In this document: positions 15,433 to 22,144 of the stretch, piece by piece
Layout of the letters: every line of letters starts with the position of its first letter
Position numbering within the stretch: the stretch's first letter is position 1
DNA from: Pseudomonadota bacterium
GTDB taxonomy: Bacteria; Pseudomonadota; Alphaproteobacteria; Reyranellales; Reyranellaceae
Direction: 5' to 3'
Length of the DNA stretch: 34,516 bases
Assembly (NCBI GenBank): GCA_018240695.1
Contig: JAFEFH010000023.1
Coordinates: forward strand, 1 to 34,516
The notes under the pieces: generated by a model
The model's input: the letters and a program-made list of their open reading frames with translations, nothing else
What the model was told of the DNA's origin: nothing
The model's database searches: none
Position numbers and translations under genes: made by a program

Positions 15433-18375
15433 ATGTCTTGGCTTTCCGCCTCCAACCTCCCGCAACCGCACGACAGAGCGCGCCTCGCCGTGGCCTGGAC
15501 CCGCTGGACCGAGAAGGCCGCCCGGCCTGACGATCCCGCCGCGGTGGCGCTGCTCGACGCCCTGTTCGGCAACAGCCCGTATCTCGGCGAAGCGGCGCTT
15601 CTCAATCCGGCGTTCATGACCGATCTCTGGCAGCGCGGGCCGGACCCGGTGTTCGCCGACATTGCCGCCGCTCTCGCCGCCGCGCGGGTTGCCGCCCATG
15701 GCGGCGAAGCGCCCACGACGGTCGCGGCGACCTTGCGCAAGTTGAAACGCCGCGCGGCCCTCACCGTTGCCGTCGCCGACATCGCCGGCGCCTGGCCGCT
15801 CGAAAAGATCACCGGCGCCCTCAGCAGCTTCGCCTGCGGCTGCCTCCAGGCACTCACGGACGCCATCCTTCTCCAGCTCGCACGCGAGGGGGGCCTGGCC
15901 ATTGGCAGCGATCCCGACGCCGCGGCCTTCACCGTGCTCGGCATGGGCAAGCTCGGCGCCGGCGAGCTCAACTACTCGAGCGACATCGACCTGATCCTCC
16001 TCTACGACCGCGAGACCGCGGCCCTGCGCGACAACGAGCAGGCGCCGCGCCATCTCGTGCGCGGGGCGCGCGTGCTGGTCCAGCTGATGTCGGAGACCTC
16101 GGCCGACGGCTACATCTTCCGCACCGATCTGCGCCTGCGGCCCGACCCCGGCTCGACGCCGCTCGCCATGTCGGTCCAGGCGGCCGAGCTCTACTACGAG
16201 AGCGTCGGACAGAACTGGGAACGCGCGGCGATGATCAAGGCGCACACCGTCGCCGGCAATCGCGCCGTGGGGGAAGAGTTCATCGCCTCGCTGCGGCCCT
16301 ACATCTGGCGCAAGCATCTCGACTTCGCGGCAATCCACGACATCCACTCGATCAAGCGGCAGATCGATGCCCATCGCGGCGGCGGCACCGTGAAGGTGCT
16401 GGGCCACAACGTGAAGCTCGGCCGCGGCGGCATCCGCGAGATCGAGTTCTTCGCCCAGACCCAGCAGCTGATCTTCGGCGGCCGCGATCCCTCGCTACGC
16501 TCGCGCAATACCTGCGAGACCCTGCGCGCCCTCACCGCCGCGGGCCACGTGGCGCCCCAAGCCACCGAAGAGCTGATCGAGGCCTATGGCTTCCTGCGCC
16601 GGACCGAGCACCGGCTGCAGATGATCGACGACAAGCAGACCCACAGCGTACCCGACACGGAGGAAGCCGCCGGCGCGCTCGCCACCTTCCTGGGCTTCGC
16701 GGATTTCAAGAGCTTCGAGGCCGCCCTGCTCCAGCGCCTGCGCTGCGTCGAGGGCCACTACGCCCATCTGTTCGAGGAAGCGCCGAGCCTTGCCGGCCCC
16801 GGCGGCAACCTCGTCTTCACCGGCACCGACGACGATCCCGGCACGCTCGAAACGCTGACGGCCCTCGGCTTCAAGGATGCCTCGGCCGCCGCCGGCATCG
16901 TGCGGCGCTGGCATCACGGCCGTTACCGCTCGACGACCTCGGCCCGCGCCCGCGAGCTGCTGACCGAATTGATGCCAACCTTGCTGAAGGCGCTGGGCGA
17001 CACCGCCGCGCCCGATCAGGCACTGCTCAACTTCGACCTGTTCCTGGCCAACCTGCCCGCGGGCGTGCAGCTCTTCTCGCTGTTCAAGGCCAATCCGGCG
17101 CTGATCGATCTCGTCGCGGCGATCATGGGCAGCGCGCCGCGCCTGGCCGCACATCTCGCCCGCCGCACCATCCTGCTCGACTCCGTGCTGTCGCCGGACT
17201 TCTACACGGCGCTGCCGCCGGCCGCCGACATGACGGCCGAGCTGATGAAGCTGCTGGCGCCGGCGAACGACGACCAGGACATCCTCGACATCGCCCGGCG
17301 CTGGGCTAACGACCGCCGCTTCCAGGTCGGCGTCCAGCAGCTCAAGCGCATCCTCAGCCCAGCGCGGGCCGGCGAATACTATTCCGACATCGCCGAAGCC
17401 ACGATCTCCGCCCTGTGCGACAGGGTCGAGCGGCGCTTCGCGGAGACCCATGGCGGCTTCAGCGGCCAGCGCCTCGCCGTTCTCGGCCTCGGCAAGCTCG
17501 GCAGCCGCGAGATGTCGGCCACCTCCGACCTCGACCTGATCTTCGTCTACGACATCCCGCCAGGGCTCGAGACCTCGGACGGTACCCAGCCGCTGGCGCC
17601 GATCCAGTACTACACGCGCCTCAGTGGCAAGATCGTCACCGCCCTCACCGCGCTGACCAACGAAGGGCCGCTCTACGAAGTCGATATGCGGCTGCGCCCC
17701 TCGGGCCGCGCCGGACCGCTGGCCAATTCGCTCGAGGGCTTCGAAACCTATCATGCGCAGTCGGCCTGGACGTGGGAGCACCTCGCCCTCACGCGCACGC
17801 GCGTGATCCATGGTCCACGCACGCTTGCCGAGCAGCTCGAGCGCATCACGCGGGCGACGCTCTGCCGGGAGCGCGATCCGGCGACTCTCGTACGCGACGT
17901 CGCGGACATGCGCGACCGCATCGCCGAGCATGCGCCGCCCAAGAGCGTATGGGACTTCAAGCATCTGTCCGGCGGGCTGTTCGACATCGACTTCGTGGCG
18001 CAGTACCTCGCGCTACGGCATGCCGCGGCGCGGCCCGAGATCCTCGATCCGAATCCGTCGGAAATGCTGCGGCGGACGGCAGCCGCCGGCCTGATCGACA
18101 AGGCCGACGCCGAGCGTCTCGTCGCAACGCGCCTGCTGCTGTCGGATGTGCAGAGCCTCTTGCGCCTCACGCTGGACGGCGACGAGGCCGCCTTCGACGA
18201 GGCCAAGGCGCCCGAGGGCCAGCGCCGCCTGATCGCGGCCACCGAGAACGAGCCGGATATCGCCGCGTTGCGCGCGCGGATCGAGGCGGACGCCGCGGCC
18301 GCCCGTGCTATATACAGCCGCATCATCGAGGATCCGGCGCGTGCCGCCGGCTGGAAGCCGAGGAGAGGACAATGA
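15433..18375 (+). CDS. glnE: Bifunctional glutamine synthetase adenylyltransferase/adenylyl-removing enzyme GlnE
   Basis: A 980-residue enzyme (E. coli 946) that adenylylates and deadenylylates glutamine synthetase in response to PII status and glutamine. It holds two nucleotidyltransferase domains. The N-terminal adenylyl-removase has GMGKLGAGELNYSSDIDLI (about residues 170-188). The C-terminal adenylyltransferase has GLGKLGSREMSATSDLDLI (about 684-702). Each is followed by an R-L-R-P motif (DLRLRPDPGS and DMRLRPSGRAG), and a helical regulatory domain links them. Start is the ATG at 15433, with a weak ribosome site. The TGA overlaps the ATG of the peroxiredoxin gene (ATGA at 18372-18375), so the two are co-translated. 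Confidence 0.97.
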   Translation: MSWLSASNLPQPHDRARLAVAWTRWTEKAARPDDPAAVALLDALFGNSPYLGEAALLNPAFMTDLWQRGPDPVFADIAAALAAARVAAHGGEAPTTVAATLRKLKRRAALTVAVADIAGAWPLEKITGALSSFACGCLQALTDAILLQLAREGGLAIGSDPDAAAFTVLGMGKLGAGELNYSSDIDLILLYDRETAALRDNEQAPRHLVRGARVLVQLMSETSADGYIFRTDLRLRPDPGSTPLAMSVQAAELYYESVGQNWERAAMIKAHTVAGNRAVGEEFIASLRPYIWRKHLDFAAIHDIHSIKRQIDAHRGGGTVKVLGHNVKLGRGGIREIEFFAQTQQLIFGGRDPSLRSRNTCETLRALTAAGHVAPQATEELIEAYGFLRRTEHRLQMIDDKQTHSVPDTEEAAGALATFLGFADFKSFEAALLQRLRCVEGHYAHLFEEAPSLAGPGGNLVFTGTDDDPGTLETLTALGFKDASAAAGIVRRWHHGRYRSTTSARARELLTELMPTLLKALGDTAAPDQALLNFDLFLANLPAGVQLFSLFKANPALIDLVAAIMGSAPRLAAHLARRTILLDSVLSPDFYTALPPAADMTAELMKLLAPANDDQDILDIARRWANDRRFQVGVQQLKRILSPARAGEYYSDIAEATISALCDRVERRFAETHGGFSGQRLAVLGLGKLGSREMSATSDLDLIFVYDIPPGLETSDGTQPLAPIQYYTRLSGKIVTALTALTNEGPLYEVDMRLRPSGRAGPLANSLEGFETYHAQSAWTWEHLALTRTRVIHGPRTLAEQLERITRATLCRERDPATLVRDVADMRDRIAEHAPPKSVWDFKHLSGGLFDIDFVAQYLALRHAAARPEILDPNPSEMLRRTAAAGLIDKADAERLVATRLLLSDVQSLLRLTLDGDEAAFDEAKAPEGQRRLIAATENEPDIAALRARIEADAAAARAIYSRIIEDPARAAGWKPRRGQ

Positions 18376-18836
18376 GCGTCGAAGTGGGCAAGAAGGCGCC
18401 GGATTTCACGGCGCCCACCGACGGCGGCAAGAAACTCAAGCTCTCCGAGCTGCGCGGCAAGCCAGTTGTGCTCTACTTCTATCCCAAGGACGACACACCG
18501 GGCTGCACGATGGAAGCCTGCGGCTTCCGCGACGCCATGCCCGACTTCAAGAAGCTCAAGGCGCAGGTGATCGGCGTCAGCAAGGACAGCGTCGCCCGCC
18601 ACGACAAGTTCAAGGCCAAGTACGAGTTGCCGTTCCCGCTGGTCTCCGACGAGGACGGCAAGATCTGCGAGAAGTACGGCACCTGGATCGAGAAGAGCCT
18701 GTACGGCCGCAAGTACATGGGCATCGACCGCGCCACCTTCCTGCTCGACAAGGACGGCGTGGTCCGCAACGTCTGGCACAAGGTCAAGGTGAAGGGGCAC
18801 GTCGAGGACGTGCAGCAGGCGCTGAAAGCGCTCTAG
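18372..18836 (+). CDS. bcp: Thiol peroxidase of the BCP/PrxQ family
   Basis: A 154-residue cytoplasmic peroxiredoxin that reduces hydrogen peroxide and organic hydroperoxides with thioredoxin-type electrons. The peroxidatic Cys45 and resolving Cys50 are in DDTPGCTMEACGFRD, the atypical 2-Cys BCP arrangement. The active-site Thr (T42) and the later RATFLLDKDGVVRNVWHKVKVKGH segment are also present. It begins MSVEVGKKAPDF at an ATG overlapping the glnE stop by four bases. The glnE-bcp pairing is frequent in alphaproteobacteria. A hairpin follows immediately after its stop codon. Confidence 0.95.
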   Translation: MSVEVGKKAPDFTAPTDGGKKLKLSELRGKPVVLYFYPKDDTPGCTMEACGFRDAMPDFKKLKAQVIGVSKDSVARHDKFKAKYELPFPLVSDEDGKICEKYGTWIEKSLYGRKYMGIDRATFLLDKDGVVRNVWHKVKVKGHVEDVQQALKAL

Positions 18837-18855
18837 CCCGCTGTCGAAAAGCGGG
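18837..18855. terminator. Hairpin between convergent bcp and a small membrane-protein gene
   Basis: A 6-base perfect stem, CCCGCT (18837-18842) with AGCGGG (18850-18855), has a 7-base loop. It occupies the 22-base gap between two convergent stop codons. There is no T-run on either side, so intrinsic termination is only suggested by placement. Confidence 0.4.
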
Positions 18856-18858
18856 GCG

Positions 18859-19101
18859 CTAGTCGCGCCCGCTCTTGCTCGAGAAGTAGACCAGCGACAT
18901 CAGCCCGATGCCGAGCGCCAGGGTCGCCAGGATGCCGAGGCCCATGGCGATGTAGCCGCGCGTCGACATGCTCTCGCCGCCGCCGGGCGCGCCGCCCATG
19001 CCCCAGCCGACATAGCCCATGTAGATCGCCATGCCGAGCAATCCGAGCAAGATCACAAGGATCACGATCGTTCCGGCACCAAACTTGCGTTCGTTTTCCA
19101 C
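18859..19101 (-). CDS. Small two-helix membrane protein, function unknown
   Basis: About 80 residues. The first hydrophobic helix is GTIVILVILLGLLGMAIYMGYV. A short Gly-rich hydrophilic loop (GGAPGGGESMSTR) follows, then a second helix (GYIAMGLGILATLALGIGLMSLVYFS) and a charged tail SSKSGRD. It is probably an inner-membrane protein. I do not recognise a named family. Start choice is uncertain: the GTG at 19099-19101 (VENERKFGAG) has AGGTGG 3 bases upstream, which is close; an ATG at 19134 and a GTG at 19146 are in-frame alternatives without a ribosome site. It is convergent with bcp and divergent from the peptidoglycan-binding gene. Confidence 0.65.
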   Translation of the reverse strand: MENERKFGAGTIVILVILLGLLGMAIYMGYVGWGMGGAPGGGESMSTRGYIAMGLGILATLALGIGLMSLVYFSSKSGRD

Positions 19102-19262
19102 TTTCCACCTGTCTTGCGCCAACCGGGCGCGCATCCAGCTTGTCACGAACGGCGACGCCGCAGAACAACTCCCTGTGCGTCATTTGCCCCAGATTGATCA
19201 CGCGCCGCGGGGCGCGCCTTCCCCCATCCTTCGGCATGGATATCGGGCCATCGGGCAAGCGC

Positions 19263-19880
19263 ATGAACGTTGCGGACACGGAGCGGGAATACCGTACCCA
19301 ATCGGACGAGGCCTTTGCACGCTCCATGGCGGAGTTGAAGCGCGCCCTCGCGCAGCGCGAACCTGTTGTTCCGCCCGACTTCGAGTTCGTCGCCGAAACC
19401 CCTGCGCCCCGTGAGGAAGCTCATTCCCCCACTTGGGCGGGGCCAATTCTGCTCTTCGTCGCCATCGCCACGGTAACCGCGGCCGGCTTCCATGCCTATC
19501 GCCGCCTGCCGCTGTCCTCCCATCGCGTTGAGGTGCCTGCTCCAGCGGTCACCATCCCGCCAGCCATCGACAGCCCGCCGCCGCCCTCTTCCGAGGCCGT
19601 GCTGGACACGCTCCCAGCCTCGACCGTGGAAGGCACCCTGCCACCGCCCGCCTCGCCACCGGTCCCGGTGAAGGACGAGAGGCCGCTGGCCGGTGGCGAT
19701 ATCGCCGAGCTTCAGGCGCGTCTGAAAAGCCTGGGATTTTCGCCGGGCGACATCGACGGCATCGGCGGCCCGATGACCGCGACCGCCCTCAAGCGCTACC
19801 AGCAGGCGCGGGGCCTGCCGCAAACCGGCGACATGACGGCCGGCACGCTCAGCGCGCTGCGCCGCGAGGCTGCCCGCTAG
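19263..19880 (+). CDS. Membrane-anchored peptidoglycan-binding domain protein
   Basis: About 205 residues in three parts. A charged cytoplasmic N-terminus (MNVADTEREYRTQSDEAF) is followed by one membrane helix (GPILLFVAIATVTAAGFHAY) and a Pro/Ser-rich periplasmic linker. The C-terminal PG_binding_1 domain (about the last 60 residues) reads IAELQARLKSLGFSPGDIDGIGGPMTATALKRYQQARGLP, with the usual G-x-x-T repeats. It would tether the inner membrane to murein; it has no catalytic domain. Possible starts are the ATG at 19263 (chosen), the ATG at 19236, or farther upstream at 19140; none has a strong ribosome site. Its last four bases overlap the convergent MFS gene. Confidence 0.8.
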   Translation: MNVADTEREYRTQSDEAFARSMAELKRALAQREPVVPPDFEFVAETPAPREEAHSPTWAGPILLFVAIATVTAAGFHAYRRLPLSSHRVEVPAPAVTIPPAIDSPPPPSSEAVLDTLPASTVEGTLPPPASPPVPVKDERPLAGGDIAELQARLKSLGFSPGDIDGIGGPMTATALKRYQQARGLPQTGDMTAGTLSALRREAAR

Positions 19881-21130
19881 GCGTCGAGATTGCGGTCGCG
19901 GCTTTCGGGCAGGACCCACATGGCCGCCAGAGTGATGACGCTGGTCAGCGTCACATACCAGGCGGGCGACACCGGATTATCCGTGGCCTTGATCAGCCAG
20001 GTCACGACGTACTGCGTGGTGCCGCCGAACAGCGACACGCCCACGGCGTAGGCGATCGACAGGCCGGTCGACCGGACCGCCTTCGGCAGCAGCTCGGGAA
20101 TGACGACCAACGAGGCAGCACTGCTGATCGCCGTCAGCCCCGTCAGCACGATCGTGGCGAGGTAGAGATTGGCCACTGTCGGATGGCTGGACAGCAGGAT
20201 GAACAGAGGCCACGTCGTCAGGGCGAGCAACAGGCGCGGCCAGATCATGGTGCCGCGGCGGCCGTATCTGTCCGCGAGCCAGCCGCCGACCAGCGCGCCC
20301 CCGAACAGCGCGACACCGCCGATCACCGTCGCCGACAGCGCCACCGTCGACGGCAGGTGCAGGGTCGCGATCGCGTAGGTGGTCATGTAGTTGGAGACAT
20401 AGGTCGAGACCGTCCCGCCCAGGATCACCAGCACGGCGAGGACGATGAGCTTGCTGTGTGCCGAAAGCCGGGCGCGCTCGGCCGGTGCGCCCTCGGTCAG
20501 CGTTTCGGGCATCGTGCGCCGCAGGTAGAAGGCCACCGGCACCAGCAGCAGGCAGAGCGCGAACGGGATGCGCCAGCCCCAGGCGGTGAGCTCCGCCTTG
20601 GTCAACACGAGCGAGAGCCCGAGACCCAGCAGGCCCGCGGCGAGCACGGCGAGGCCCTGGCTGGCGAGCTGCCAGCTCGAATAGAGGCCGCGCCTGCCGG
20701 CCGGCGCCGCCTCGATCAGGAACACACTGGCCGGGCCGACCTCGCCGCCGAGCGCAAGGCCCTGCACGAGCCGGCAGACGATGACGATCACCGGCGCGGC
20801 CACGCCGATCTGCGCATAGGACGGCGTCAGTGCAAGGCCCATCGTGCCGATGGTGATGAGGGCGATGGTGAGCAGCATCGCCGGACGACGGCCGGCGCGG
20901 TCGGCATAGGCGCCGATCAGGATGCCGCCCAGCGGCCGGAACACGAAGCCCACGCCGAACACCGCGACCGAGGCCAGCAGGCTGTTGAACGGATCGGTCG
21001 CGGGAAAGAAGGTCTGGCCGATATAGACGGCGAAGAAGGCATAGGTCACGAAGTCGAAGAACTCGAGCGCATTGCCGGCGACCGTCGCGGCCACCACCCT
21101 CATCGGAATCTTTTTCGCCGAACCCTGCAT
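19877..21130 (-). CDS. MFS transporter, metabolite:H+ symporter (MHS) type
   Basis: A 417-residue, about 12-helix inner-membrane transporter. The first helix GNALEFFDFVTYAFFAVYIG and the loop motif GAYADRAGRRPAM are typical of the metabolite:H+ symporter subfamily (ProP, citrate and shikimate carriers). The second half repeats the loop motif as GGWLADRYGRRGTM, and CRLVQGLALGGEVGPASVFLIE lies in helix 4. Substrate cannot be read from sequence; an organic acid or osmolyte is likely for the subfamily. GAGGTG lies 10 bases before the ATG at 21128-21130. A perfect palindrome (21178-21200) about 50 bases upstream is a candidate operator. Another frame is open over most of the gene but codes for Arg-rich, non-protein-like sequence. 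Confidence 0.88.
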   Translation of the reverse strand: MQGSAKKIPMRVVAATVAGNALEFFDFVTYAFFAVYIGQTFFPATDPFNSLLASVAVFGVGFVFRPLGGILIGAYADRAGRRPAMLLTIALITIGTMGLALTPSYAQIGVAAPVIVIVCRLVQGLALGGEVGPASVFLIEAAPAGRRGLYSSWQLASQGLAVLAAGLLGLGLSLVLTKAELTAWGWRIPFALCLLLVPVAFYLRRTMPETLTEGAPAERARLSAHSKLIVLAVLVILGGTVSTYVSNYMTTYAIATLHLPSTVALSATVIGGVALFGGALVGGWLADRYGRRGTMIWPRLLLALTTWPLFILLSSHPTVANLYLATIVLTGLTAISSAASLVVIPELLPKAVRSTGLSIAYAVGVSLFGGTTQYVVTWLIKATDNPVSPAWYVTLTSVITLAAMWVLPESRDRNLDA

Positions 21131-21177
21131 ATTGCACGCACCTCGTGACCGAAAACGCGCGCTGCTCTAGCACATCG

Positions 21178-21200
21178 GTCGCGTACGGTGCGTACGCGAC
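21178..21200. promoter_or_regulatory. Perfect 10-bp inverted repeat upstream of the MFS transporter gene
   Basis: GTCGCGTACG (21178-21187) and CGTACGCGAC (21191-21200) are exact inverted copies around three bases, 48-70 bases before the transporter ATG and 49-71 bases after the amidohydrolase stop. On the plus strand a T-run follows at 21209-21214, but no plus-strand gene ends there. An operator for a TetR- or GntR-like regulator is therefore more likely than a terminator. On the minus strand it could still form a hairpin ending the amidohydrolase message. Confidence 0.45.
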
Positions 21201-21248
21201 GCCTCAGCTTTTTTCTGGGAACACCCCGATATGAACTGGGGCTCGCCC

Positions 21249-22094
21249 CTACTTCTTCTTCGTCGGCGCCCAGCCGTAGATCTTGCTCAGGCTGCCCCCC
21301 ATCAATGTCGTACGGTCGCTGTCGGACAGACGGTCGGTGACGCGGAAGGCCTCGACGCCTTCCTTATAGGTCAGCAGCGCCACGGCGCGCGTCCAGTCAG
21401 TGCCCCACATGCAGCGGTCGAGCGTGAAGGCGTCGAAGATCTTGCCCAGCGGATCCCAGATGTCCTTGTACGGGAACTTCTCATGGCTGAGCGTGCAGGC
21501 GCCGCTGATCTTGATCGCGACGTTCCTGTGCTTGGCGAGCGCCAGCACGTTCGGGAGATCGTGCCACGGCTTGGCCGGCGCCGGCGGCTTCATCGGCTGC
21601 TCGAGCCCGAGATGGTCGATCACGATCTGCGTGTTGGGATGGCGCGCGGCCATCTGCGCGACCTGCGGCAGGCGGTCCTTGGCCATCAGGTTGAGCGGCA
21701 GGTCGTGCTTGGCCGCCGCCTTGAGCACGCGATCGATGCCTGCATCGGCCGGGTCGGTCGAAACGCTGTCGTTCATCATGATGCGGATCGCCACCGTGCC
21801 GTCCATCGCGGCCCATTCGGCGATCGTGTCCTCGACCTTGGGATCGTTGGGATCGACCGGCTTGATGACCGCGAACTTGTCGGGGTGCTTCTTCTGGACG
21901 GCGACGGCGTAGCTCGCGTCCCAGCGATACATCGTGTGCACGGAGACCAGCAGCGCGCCGTCGACGCCGACCGAGTCCATCGCCTTGATCATGTCGTCGG
22001 CCGTGACCTCGGGCGGCCCCGCCAACACGGCATGCCACGGACGGCCCGGATGGTTGCGCTCGTAGCAGTGCACCTGGACGTCGATCGTCTGCAT
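21249..22094 (-). CDS. Amidohydrolase family 2 (TIM-barrel) protein
   Basis: A 281-residue predicted cytoplasmic hydrolase or decarboxylase of the Amidohydro_2 family (relatives include 2-pyrone-4,6-dicarboxylate hydrolase). Support comes from the N-terminal strand IDVQVHCYE, the central IVIDHLGLEQP, and the C-terminal MWGTDWTRAV, where the conserved Asp (WGTDW) ends a barrel strand. The usual metal-binding D-x-H-x-H reads D-V-Q-V-H, so the first His is Gln; several metal-independent members also deviate here. A good GGAGG ribosome site precedes the ATG at 22092-22094. It lies 50 bases after the GH2 gene on the same strand with no obvious terminator, so it may be the last gene of the carrier-protein operon. 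Confidence 0.82.
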   Translation of the reverse strand: MQTIDVQVHCYERNHPGRPWHAVLAGPPEVTADDMIKAMDSVGVDGALLVSVHTMYRWDASYAVAVQKKHPDKFAVIKPVDPNDPKVEDTIAEWAAMDGTVAIRIMMNDSVSTDPADAGIDRVLKAAAKHDLPLNLMAKDRLPQVAQMAARHPNTQIVIDHLGLEQPMKPPAPAKPWHDLPNVLALAKHRNVAIKISGACTLSHEKFPYKDIWDPLGKIFDAFTLDRCMWGTDWTRAVALLTYKEGVEAFRVTDRLSDSDRTTLMGGSLSKIYGWAPTKKK

Positions 22095-22144
22095 GATTTC
22101 CTCCCGTGGGTTGGCCGGAAGGCTAGGCGGCGATTTTCACCGCT

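Noticed and set aside
15343..16407. Upstream extension of the DUF3971 frame by about 350 codons
   Set aside because: It runs antisense into glnE and lacks protein-like composition. The membrane helix expected at the N-terminus is found just after 15342.
21178..21214. Plus-strand intrinsic terminator (hairpin plus T-run)
   Set aside because: No plus-strand gene ends upstream; the nearest genes on both sides read on the minus strand, where no T-run follows the hairpin.
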